From Arthrobacter sp. (lineage in GTDB: Bacteria > Actinomycetota > Actinomycetes > Actinomycetales > Micrococcaceae): a stretch of 64,000 nt of DNA. Numbering within the stretch: the first letter of the stretch is position 1; every line of letters begins with the position of its first letter. The notes under the pieces were generated by a model. It was not told the DNA's origin and did no database searches. It was given only the letters and a program-made list of their open reading frames with translations. The translations under genes and the position numbers were made by a program. Location of the stretch: the NCBI RefSeq assembly GCF_031179985.1, contig NZ_JAPSHJ010000001.1:71392-135391 (forward strand), read 5' to 3'. Shown piece by piece: positions 57,370 through 64,000 of this stretch.

Positions 57370-58169
57370 CCCAGGCTTTTCAAGCGCCGGAAGGAATGAC
57401 AGTAGTCGCTGCGGACACTCCGGCAGATCATGCGGTGCCTGCCATACTGGTGCTCCCCGGCGGCGGTTATGCCCACCATGCAGAACACGAGGCGGAACCA
57501 GTTGCGCGCTGGCTCGCCTCCTTGGGTATGCATGCCTTTGTGCTGCGGTACCGGACTGCACCGCACCGGCACCCGGCTCCGCTGATAGACGCCAAACGCG
57601 CAGTGCAATGGATCCGGTCAGGCGCGCATGGTTTGCCGGTGGATGCAGAAAGGGTCGGGGTTCTGGGCTTTTCTGCCGGGGGTCATGTAGCCGCAACACT
57701 GTCCACCTCCGTTGCAACCGGAGACGCCTCGCTGGATACCCATGGGTCTGTGCCTGATCTCGCCGTCCTCTGCTATCCAGTGGTTTCGTTCACGTCTGCC
57801 GTGCACCAAGGGTGCGTGGACAACCTGTTGGGCGCCTCACCCTCCGCCCTTTCGCTCAGAAACCTGTCAGCGGAGCTGAATGTCACTCGAACCGTACCCC
57901 CGACGTTCGCCTGGCACACGGCAGATGACGCAGCAGTGGATGCCGAACACAGTCTGCGCTACGTCTCAGCTCTGACCAGGGCCGGCATCCCCACGGAACT
58001 GCATGTGTTTCCGCAAGGCCGCCATGGTTTGGGCATGGCTTCCAATGACGCCAGCATCAGCCAATGGACCGGGCTATGTGAACGATGGCTCCAAGGCCAC
58101 GGCTGGATCTCAACGGAAGCCGGATCAATCGCTGAGGCAACTCCCGCTACTGTCAGGGACGGACAGTAG
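57357..58169 (+). CDS. Alpha/beta hydrolase (acetyl-esterase-like)
   Basis: The 270-residue protein has an N-terminal strand-turn ILVLPGGGYAHHAEHEAEPV (oxyanion HGGG-type loop), the nucleophile GFSAGGHVA near residue 105, the Asp in HTADDAAVDA and the His in QGRHGLGMA. The pattern matches BD-FAE/acetyl xylan-type esterases. The start overlaps the LacI gene by 13 bp, so it is co-expressed with the regulator, and it may deacetylate the sugar handled by the divergent operon. No signal peptide is present, so it is cytoplasmic. Confidence 0.9.
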   Translation: MDPVAQAFQAPEGMTVVAADTPADHAVPAILVLPGGGYAHHAEHEAEPVARWLASLGMHAFVLRYRTAPHRHPAPLIDAKRAVQWIRSGAHGLPVDAERVGVLGFSAGGHVAATLSTSVATGDASLDTHGSVPDLAVLCYPVVSFTSAVHQGCVDNLLGASPSALSLRNLSAELNVTRTVPPTFAWHTADDAAVDAEHSLRYVSALTRAGIPTELHVFPQGRHGLGMASNDASISQWTGLCERWLQGHGWISTEAGSIAEATPATVRDGQ

Positions 58170-58201
58170 TCAACGGCCTGCAGGGCGTCTAGCCTTTTGG
58201 C

Positions 58202-58819
58202 ATGCCGAAGATGAACGATGTTCCGGATTCAGCCGTCACCACTGGCCCGGCCCTTTGGCCCGATGTCGAGACCCTGTTTGGAGTGCGCGGTGATCCCTCC
58301 CGCTGTTGGTGCCGGTTTTTCACGCTGACTGCCTCTGAATACAACAGCACCTCTTCAGCGGAGCGGAAAAGTCAGTTACGCGCCCGTTTCGACTCCCCCG
58401 AACCGAAGCCCGGGGTCATGGCCTACCTCGAGGGCACACCGGTGGGATGGTGCGCGGTGGAACCCCGATCCTGCTATCCCCGCATTGAACGTTCGCAGCT
58501 GATGCGCGAGGCGGCTCCGCGTCTGGCTGAACTTCCCGTTCCCGGCGACATATGGTCAGTCACTTGTTTCGTCGTCGCCCCCGGACACCGCCGCAAGGGC
58601 ATTGCGGCGGCCTTACTGCAGGCTGCCGTGGAACATGCCTTCACCCATGGTGCCGCCATGGTGGAGGGTTACCCGGTCGACCCTGCTGCCAGGCCTAAGG
58701 CTGGTGCCGCCGACCTCTACCACGGCCCTTTGTCCTTGTTCCTGGCCGCCGGCTTCAGGCTCCTGGACACCACGACGCCGGGCCGCGCCGTGGTGAGGCT
58801 GGACAAGGTCAGCGGCTAA
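58202..58819 (+). CDS. GNAT-family N-acetyltransferase
   Basis: The 205-residue protein has the acetyl-CoA loop VAPGHRRKGIAAALLQAAVEHA near residue 125 (motif RxxGIA). The N-terminal part (GDPSRCWCRFFTLTASEYN) resembles GNAT proteins of unknown target. TAGCCT lies 6 nt before the ATG with no ribosome site, so it is probably leaderless and separate from the hydrolase. It ends inside the 3' end of the aldose epimerase gene (11-bp convergent overlap). Confidence 0.88.
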   Translation: MPKMNDVPDSAVTTGPALWPDVETLFGVRGDPSRCWCRFFTLTASEYNSTSSAERKSQLRARFDSPEPKPGVMAYLEGTPVGWCAVEPRSCYPRIERSQLMREAAPRLAELPVPGDIWSVTCFVVAPGHRRKGIAAALLQAAVEHAFTHGAAMVEGYPVDPAARPKAGAADLYHGPLSLFLAAGFRLLDTTTPGRAVVRLDKVSG

Positions 58820-59711
58820 GTGCCCTGATGATCCAGGTGGCCTCGTGAGTAGCACCGGGGGCCAATTCGACGACATCCACGCCGGTGTTGAAGGCATCCG
58901 GCGGGCAGGTCATGGGTTCCACTGCCAGCCCCAGCCTCGATGGACCTGCCGGCTTGTCAGCGGTGTGGATCTGCAACCAGGGCCACTGATCGTCCCATTC
59001 GAGCTCGACGCCTGAGCCTGAAGGGTCAAAGACGCGGACGGACGCAGAGCCGGAGGACATGTCGATATCGGTGAAGGCGTGGTCAATCTCTATCGATCCC
59101 AAGGGCCTTTCACTGCGGAAATCAAATTCATGCCCGTCAACTGTCGCCGTCCGCACCGGCAGCAGCCTGTCCTGGGTGACCTCCAGGAAGGCAGCCGCGG
59201 GCATTTGCAGTGTCCATTCGTCCAATGGGGCAGGCCCTGCAACGAGATAAGGATGGGGACAAACACCGTAGGGAGCGGCTTGGTCTCCAGTATTCCGCGC
59301 ACGGACGGTGCTGTGCAGCCCGTCTTCCTTCAGCCCGTAAGTGACGGTGACGTCCAGATCCCCGGGATAAGCTGGCCCGCTTGTCACGGCGGTGCCGAGG
59401 CTGATCGAAGAAGGTCCGTGATCAAGCACTTCCCAGGTCTTGCCGATAACAAGCCCATGGAGCGCTGTGCCGCGCTCCGGTTCATTGATCTCAGCCTGAT
59501 ACTGCGCTCCTTGGAAGCTGTACACACCGTCAGCCAGGCGGTTGGGCCAAGGGGCACAGATTGTTCCGCGGTAATCGGGAATGTCACCTTCCGGACCGAA
59601 GCTGATCACCAGGTCGCGGCCTTCATGGCGCAGTTCCCTGAGGGCCCCGCTCCTTGACGTCACAATGGCCGTGTATGGCCCGAAGCTGATGTTTTGCTCT
59701 GTGACTGCCAT
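58809..59711 (-). CDS. Aldose 1-epimerase
   Basis: The 300-residue mutarotase starts at the ATG at 59711 (MAVTEQNISFG) with AAAGGAA upstream. The conserved residues are in RGTALHGLVIGKTW (His), YGVCPHPYLVAG (His, general acid) and LAVEPMTCPPDAFN (Glu, base). It interconverts alpha and beta sugar anomers. A perfect LacI-type operator overlaps its promoter, so it may belong to the same regulon as the sugar operon or another. Confidence 0.93.
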   Translation of the reverse strand: MAVTEQNISFGPYTAIVTSRSGALRELRHEGRDLVISFGPEGDIPDYRGTICAPWPNRLADGVYSFQGAQYQAEINEPERGTALHGLVIGKTWEVLDHGPSSISLGTAVTSGPAYPGDLDVTVTYGLKEDGLHSTVRARNTGDQAAPYGVCPHPYLVAGPAPLDEWTLQMPAAAFLEVTQDRLLPVRTATVDGHEFDFRSERPLGSIEIDHAFTDIDMSSGSASVRVFDPSGSGVELEWDDQWPWLQIHTADKPAGPSRLGLAVEPMTCPPDAFNTGVDVVELAPGATHEATWIIRALSR

Positions 59712-59735
59712 GGCGTTCCTTTGTGACTGAGGGCT

Positions 59736-59756
59736 GTTAGCGCTAACCACTATAGT
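59736..59756 (-). promoter_or_regulatory. LacI-type operator and -10 of the aldose epimerase
   Basis: GTTAGCGCTAAC (59736-59747) is a perfect 12-bp palindrome with the central AGCGCT of LacI sites. On the minus strand TATAGT (59754-59749) is a -10 hexamer just upstream, so the operator covers the expected transcription start. The site differs from those at 56 kb in the outer bases. Confidence 0.75.
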
Positions 59757-59812
59757 GCGAATTGGGAGACCGGCTTGCAATGGTTACGTGGCGGAATGCT
59801 GGGCCGGCTGCG

Positions 59813-60580
59813 CTAAGGAAGCGTCAGGATGACAGGGCCATCGGCGGTTATTGCCACCGTGTGCTCGCTGTGCGCGGCACGGCGCCCACTTGCGGACCGC
59901 AAGGTCCACTCGTCGTCGTCGTGGTAGTAGTCATCCTTGCCCCCGAGAATCAGCATGGGTTCAATGGCAATAACCAACCCTTCGGTGAGTTTGATGCCAC
60001 GTCCGGGCCTGCCCTCGTTGGGGACAGCAGGCTCCGCATGCATGGTCCGGCCGATGCCGTGTCCGCCGTGATCCGCCAGCAAGCCGTAACCTGCCCTCCG
60101 CGCAGCCCCACCGATCGCATATGCCAGGTCCCCCATTTTGTTGCCGACCCTGGCGGCGTCAATTCCGCGCGCCAGTGCGGCCTCTGTCGCCTCGATCAGC
60201 GCGATGTCCTCCGGGTTGGCTGTACCCACGATGAAACTGACCGCCGCATCACCGCACCAACCGTCCAGGAACGCCCCGCAGTCAACGCTCAGCAAGTCGC
60301 CGTCCTGGAGCTTGTATTCGTTCGGCACGCCGTGCACCACAGCGTCATTAACGCTGGTGCAGATTACCCCGGAAAACGGCACACTGGCCCACCGCGGGTG
60401 GTAATTCAGAAAAGCGGGAGTAGCCCCGGCGTCGGAAATTAATGACGCTGCCACCTCATCCAGCTCCTTGAGTGTGACGCCGACTCCCGCGGCCGACCTC
60501 ACGGCGGCCAATGCATTGGCCACCACCCTCCCCGCCTCGTTCATCCGAGCGATCTCATCAGGGCTCTTGATCATGGACAT
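59813..60580 (-). CDS. map: Methionine aminopeptidase
   Basis: The 255-residue enzyme removes N-terminal Met. The metal ligands are in LLSVDCGAFLDGWCGDAA (two Asp), GHGIGRTMHAEPAVPNEG (His), LVIAIEPM (Glu) and the final SEHTVAITADG (Glu). It is type 1 without an N-terminal zinc or SH3 extension. GGAGAG precedes the ATG. It follows the mptB-like gene after about 30 bp. Confidence 0.97.
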   Translation of the reverse strand: MSMIKSPDEIARMNEAGRVVANALAAVRSAAGVGVTLKELDEVAASLISDAGATPAFLNYHPRWASVPFSGVICTSVNDAVVHGVPNEYKLQDGDLLSVDCGAFLDGWCGDAAVSFIVGTANPEDIALIEATEAALARGIDAARVGNKMGDLAYAIGGAARRAGYGLLADHGGHGIGRTMHAEPAVPNEGRPGRGIKLTEGLVIAIEPMLILGGKDDYYHDDDEWTLRSASGRRAAHSEHTVAITADGPVILTLP

Positions 60581-60608
60581 TACTGGCTCTCCGGACGTGT
60601 CAGGGCGC

Positions 60609-62162
60609 TCAAATGACAGGGCGCGTAGTGATCGGCTCGTGCATTTTGGTAAAGAGCCATTTGGTTCTGGGATCGAGGAAAATCAGGTACAGGGCAAACA
60701 GCACAGCTATGACGGCGGCAGCAATACGTGCCAAGGCAAGAGCAAGGCCCAGATCTTCAGCCTGGTAGGGAAAGACATCCAACTGGTCCGAAATGGCGTA
60801 GATCATGAAGAACGAGACGATGAAATACAGCGCTTTAACCTGCCAGTCATCACGGATGCCTGTGACCGCAAAAAGCGGGATCAGCCACACGACATACCAG
60901 GACTGGATCATCGGGGCCAGCACGACGATGGCGGCGAAGGCCAGCGTAAGGCGCCGCATGAGGCGGTCGTGGTCCCCGCGGAAGATCTGCCAGGCGACTA
61001 TTCCAAGCGCCAGGACCTTTCCGGCGTCGTAGACCCATTTCGCCAGTGCCCAGCCGTCAAGGCCGAAGGCGTCGAAAATGGACGCGACGATCAGCCCCAA
61101 AAGACCCACGGGGGCGTACCAGATCCAGATACTGCCGGGTGCGGAGAGGCCGTTGATCCAGCCAAAGCCGAAACCATTGACAAGGCTCAGGGCATACAGA
61201 ATCCCCAGGCTGATCGCTGCGGTGAGTCCCCAGAAGAGGAATTTCCTCACCCAGCCTGCGTTTTTTCCAGCCCAGAGCAGACCTATGAAGGGCAGGAAAA
61301 CTATGGTGATCGGCTTGACGGATATGGACAAAGTGACCAACACCAGTCCCAGGAGCATCCGCTTGGTGGCACAGTAGTAGAGCCCGGCCAGGGCCAGTCC
61401 AATCATCAACGCATCGTTGTGCACGCTGGCAATGAAGTTGGTCAGGAAGAGCGGGTTTGCCGCAGTCAGCCACAATGCGCGGTGTGGATTGACGCCGTGA
61501 AGTTCGGCCAGCTTGGGGACGTAAATGATGCACAGGATGACGCCGCACAGTGCCACCAGCCGGAACAGCATGATGCTCGCCTCCGGGTGGACATTGGTAG
61601 ACCACACCACGAACTGTTCGATCCAGAGGAACAGCTGACCGTAGGGAACCGGGGCCTCCGTCCACATCTTGTCGGCGCCCAACTGGAAGTAGTTGGACAA
61701 GGCGGAGATCCCGTTCTCATAGGGATTAAAGCCCTCCACCATAAGCCGGCCCTGACCAATGTAGGCGTAGACGTCGCGGCTGAACAGCGGCACCGACAAC
61801 ATCATCGGAAGGCCCCACAGAGCCACGGCCTGGAGTGTGGCTTTCCGGGCGGCAGGCCCCCAGACCTTCACACGTTGTCCCAGTCGAAGCCATGCGCGAA
61901 CCAGCAGCATGCCACCGATCGCCAGCAGAACAATGGACAGGGCGACTCCAAGCCCCTCTGTGCGCATCCAGATGAAGAGCGGCAGCCGCCACAGCTCCGA
62001 TGCCTGGGCCAGCCATCCCACTCCCACAGATCCAAAAGCCATAAATAGGGATCCGACAAAACCTGCCAGCAGCGGAGACGCCGGGTTGTCGACTTCAACC
62101 ACAGCCGGCTCGGGAGACTTAACGGCAGCCAGCTCCCCCGAAGCGGGTACAGGCGCCGTCAT
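60609..62162 (-). CDS. MptB-like polyprenol-phosphomannose alpha-1,6-mannosyltransferase
   Basis: The product has about 517 residues from the ATG at 62162 (a TTG five codons earlier is possible). It has 12 or so helices and the GT-C acidic loop in LFSRDVYAYIGQGRLMVEG followed by FNPYENG, typical of actinobacterial MptA/MptB proteins that extend lipomannan or related cell-envelope mannans. KWLFTKMHEP ends the protein. The exact envelope glycan in this organism is not known. Confidence 0.85.
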   Translation of the reverse strand: MTAPVPASGELAAVKSPEPAVVEVDNPASPLLAGFVGSLFMAFGSVGVGWLAQASELWRLPLFIWMRTEGLGVALSIVLLAIGGMLLVRAWLRLGQRVKVWGPAARKATLQAVALWGLPMMLSVPLFSRDVYAYIGQGRLMVEGFNPYENGISALSNYFQLGADKMWTEAPVPYGQLFLWIEQFVVWSTNVHPEASIMLFRLVALCGVILCIIYVPKLAELHGVNPHRALWLTAANPLFLTNFIASVHNDALMIGLALAGLYYCATKRMLLGLVLVTLSISVKPITIVFLPFIGLLWAGKNAGWVRKFLFWGLTAAISLGILYALSLVNGFGFGWINGLSAPGSIWIWYAPVGLLGLIVASIFDAFGLDGWALAKWVYDAGKVLALGIVAWQIFRGDHDRLMRRLTLAFAAIVVLAPMIQSWYVVWLIPLFAVTGIRDDWQVKALYFIVSFFMIYAISDQLDVFPYQAEDLGLALALARIAAAVIAVLFALYLIFLDPRTKWLFTKMHEPITTRPVI

Positions 62163-62322
62163 CTCAGGAGCGTCCAATCTGTTTGGTGGGACAGGATTCC
62201 GCCGAAAGCCCAGGCGGGCTTACCGGCCCAAAACTGAGTGCAGCATGGTAATTGATCCCGCCGCGTACCCAAAAATCCTAGCATCGCACGGGCCCAAGGC
62301 AGCGTAACGGTAGGCTGGACGG

Positions 62323-62994
62323 GTGCCTATATCTAACGAACGCATCGTCTGGATCGACTGCGAAATGACCGGCCTGGACCCCGTCAATGACGCCCTCATT
62401 GAAGTGGCCGCACTGGTGACTGATTCCGAGCTGAACATCCTTGGCGACGGCGTTGATGTCGTGATCAAGCCGGATGATTCCGCCCTTGCCCAGATGAACG
62501 ACTTTGTCCGCGACATGCATACCCGGTCGGGCCTCCTCGAGGAGCTGCCCCATGGGAAGACCATGGCCGAAGCCGAAAACGCCATCCTGGAATACATCCG
62601 CAAATGGGTGCCCGACGCCCGCAAGGCACCACTGGGAGGAAATTCGGTGGGTACGGACCGGGTCTTCCTGGTCCGGGACATGCCTTCTGTGGTGGAGCAC
62701 CTGCACTACCGGGTCATCGACGTCAGCACCATCAAGGAGCTGTCCCGTCGATGGTTTGCGCGCGCCTACTTCCAGGCGCCCGCCAAGCTTGGCGGTCACA
62801 GGGCCCTCGGCGACATCAAGGACTCCATCGATGAGCTCCGGTACTACCGCGAGGCTGTCTTTGTTCCCGCCCCCGGACCGGACAGCGCCACAGCCCAGAG
62901 GATCTCCAAGGCGGTGATGGCCGGCAACACTCCTGCCACTGAGGCACCCGGCACAGCCTCGGCTGTGAGCTCCCCGGCAGCACAGGAAAAGTAA
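62323..62994 (+). CDS. orn: Oligoribonuclease
   Basis: The 223-residue DEDDh exonuclease degrades 2-5 nt RNA and pGpG. Its motifs are IVWIDCEMTGLDPVND (first Asp and Glu), NSVGTDRVFLVRDMP and GHRALGDIKDSI (His, Asp). A Thr, Ala and Ser-rich tail of about 35 residues follows. TAGGCT lies 6 nt before the GTG start with no ribosome site, so it is probably leaderless. Confidence 0.96.
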   Translation: MPISNERIVWIDCEMTGLDPVNDALIEVAALVTDSELNILGDGVDVVIKPDDSALAQMNDFVRDMHTRSGLLEELPHGKTMAEAENAILEYIRKWVPDARKAPLGGNSVGTDRVFLVRDMPSVVEHLHYRVIDVSTIKELSRRWFARAYFQAPAKLGGHRALGDIKDSIDELRYYREAVFVPAPGPDSATAQRISKAVMAGNTPATEAPGTASAVSSPAAQEK

Positions 62995-63124
62995 TCTGCA
63001 CCACGTTCGAGGGAATTTTTGGCAAAACACGCAAAAGTGGCAAAAGCACCCCCTGACAGCAGGTAAACTATTTGACGTTGCCTTTTCAGCCAGCCGGTCC
63101 GCCGGAAGGCATGACAGGGCGCAT

Positions 63125-63198
63125 GGTGGGCGTAGCTCAGTTGGCAGAGCGCCTGGTTGTGGTCCAGGAGGTCGCGGGTTCAACCCCCGTCGCTCACC
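63125..63198 (+). tRNA. tRNA-His (anticodon GTG)
   Basis: The acceptor GTGGGCG pairs with CGCTCAC, with the extra G-1 at 63125 facing C73, the histidine identity element. The anticodon stem CCTGG/CCAGG encloses TTGTGGT, giving GTG. CCA is not encoded. Confidence 0.97.
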
Positions 63199-63231
63199 CT
63201 CATGAAAGTCGGTATCTTGCCGGCTTTCGCC

Positions 63232-63272
63232 AAAGACCGTACCGGAATCCGGTACGGTCTTTGTTGTTTCTG
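63232..63272 (+). terminator. Terminator of tRNA-His
   Basis: The perfect hairpin AAAGACCGTACCGG-AAT-CCGGTACGGTCTTT is followed by GTTGTTTCTG. It lies 30 bp before def. Confidence 0.88.
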
Positions 63273-63301
63273 TTGCCCCTGCACTGAAGGAATCCGCCGA
63301 G

Positions 63302-63874
63302 ATGACCGTTTTGCCGATCACCATCTGGGGCGAGCCGGTACTCCACCGCCGGGCCGCCGAGGTCGACGTCTTCGACGACGAACTCCACAGTCTCATTGCG
63401 GACATGTTCGAAACCAACGACGCCGCCAACGGCGTCGGGCTCGCAGCTCCCCAGATCGGCGTCGGCAAGCGGGTCTTCATCTATAAGTTCGCCAACGATG
63501 ACGATGTCCCGCCCACCGGTGTGGTGGTGAACCCGGTCCTGACCTTGTCCAAGGTCTCCGGGGCCCTGCCCGATCCGGATGAGGAAGTCGAAGGCTGCCT
63601 CTCCTTCCCGGGCGGGCAGTATCCGCTAAAGCGCGCTGAGTGGGTTCGGGTGCAGGGATTCGACGGCGACGGCAAGCCAGTTGATTTCGAAGCCACTGAC
63701 TGGTTCGCCCGCGTCATCCAGCACGAATACGATCACTTGGACGGCAAGCTGTACGTGAACCGTCTGATTGACAGGTACGCCCGCAAGGCCCTGAAGCAGG
63801 CCAAGAAGAGCGGATGGGGCGTGCCGGGTCTTACCTGGATGCCCGGCGTGGACCCTGATCCGTTCGGGCACTGA
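63302..63874 (+). CDS. def: Peptide deformylase
   Basis: The 190-residue metalloenzyme removes formyl groups from nascent proteins. The three motifs are NGVGLAAPQIGVG, EEVEGCLSFPGG (Cys ligand) and VIQHEYDHLDG (HExxH variant HEYDH). The ATG has GAAGGAA upstream. Length is standard. Confidence 0.97.
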   Translation: MTVLPITIWGEPVLHRRAAEVDVFDDELHSLIADMFETNDAANGVGLAAPQIGVGKRVFIYKFANDDDVPPTGVVVNPVLTLSKVSGALPDPDEEVEGCLSFPGGQYPLKRAEWVRVQGFDGDGKPVDFEATDWFARVIQHEYDHLDGKLYVNRLIDRYARKALKQAKKSGWGVPGLTWMPGVDPDPFGH

Positions 63875-63896
63875 CCCATTCGGGCACTGACGCGGC

Positions 63897-64000
63897 TCAT
63901 TTCGCCATAATGGTCTGCTGCCAGGGGCAGGAATCAAGCACCCGCTTCATGGCGTCCTTCTCGGGTTGGGTCACCCAGAGCCGGTAGGCCGCTTTGACCG
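63897..64000 (-). CDS. C-terminal end of an unidentified protein
   Basis: The last 34 codons (KAAYRLWVTQPEKDAMKRV, then a CPW motif, ending IMAK) are open to the window edge and end in TGA. The start lies outside. The composition is normal for a coding region of this genome. I do not recognise the family from so short a piece. It converges with def. Confidence 0.65.
   Translation of the reverse strand, partial: VKAAYRLWVTQPEKDAMKRVLDSCPWQQTIMAK

Noticed and set aside
60468..62048. 526-codon plus-strand ORF opposite map and mptB
   Set aside because: It is antisense to a clear GT-C membrane protein and map; the Gln and His-rich product has no domain.

Overview
The window is a contiguous piece of a high-GC actinobacterial chromosome. 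Gene content and order point to the Micrococcaceae (Arthrobacter or Pseudarthrobacter type). The signs are a homologue of the mycothiol-linked Rv2466c family, a group II truncated haemoglobin, an MptB-type mannosyltransferase, paired clpP1/clpP2, a translational-type ileS T-box, and many genes that seem to start without a Shine-Dalgarno site. No prophage, insertion sequence, CRISPR array, secretion locus or obvious genomic island was seen.

Layout. 1-5070: the N-terminal part of a MoxR ATPase, a small conserved-looking ORF, a ROK regulator, an RsmC/RlmG-like methyltransferase and a flavoprotein monooxygenase whose start is problematic. 5278-5610: two identical tRNA-Ala(GGC) genes, each with its own terminator. 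5758-18701: a minus-strand housekeeping block of rsfS, a membrane-anchored low-complexity protein, nadD, a small membrane protein, proA, proB, obg, rpmA, rplU, a TPP-riboswitch-controlled thiD-tenA fusion, and rne. 19191-25605: a VKOR-family protein facing ndk, DUF4233, folC and ileS, the last behind a T-box. 25998-30600: an EEP-family phosphatase or nuclease, an SDR and valS. 30922-35997: an Rv2466c-like thioredoxin-fold protein, clpX, clpP2, clpP1 and tig. 36078-43037: tRNA-Pro, tRNA-Gly, an alpha-toroid protein, a Nei-type DNA glycosylase, a ribose-5-phosphate isomerase B-type protein, a membrane protein, pepN and an OsmC protein. 43041-52632: an epimerase, a small MscS channel, glbO, tesB, ettA, a putative lipoprotein, an SSB paralogue, tRNA-Arg, an MFS transporter, a LapA-domain protein and an unlisted 58-residue acidic ORF. 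52820-59711: a sugar-catabolism island (TIM-barrel isomerase, DUF993 DHDPS-like protein, Gfo/Idh dehydrogenase, divergent LacI regulator, alpha/beta hydrolase, GNAT, aldose 1-epimerase) with recognisable LacI-type operators. 59813-64000: map, an mptB-like gene, orn, tRNA-His, def and the end of an unidentified gene.

How it fits together. The backbone (rsfS-nadD-proA-proB-obg-rpmA-rplU-rne-ndk-DUF4233-folC-aaRS-clpX-clpP2-clpP1-tig-nei-rpiB-Rv2466c-pepN-glbO-ettA-ssb) matches, from memory, the order of the Rv2420c to Rv2478c region of Mycobacterium tuberculosis, so it is old core synteny with local insertions. Regulation is readable in several places: TPP riboswitch, T-box, a ClgR-like box before clpP1, LacI operators, a long rplU leader, and at least twelve -10-like hexamers lying 6 or 7 nt before start codons. 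The least described part is the DUF993, Gfo/Idh and TIM-barrel sugar cluster at 52.8-58.2 kb; its substrate cannot be read from the sequence.
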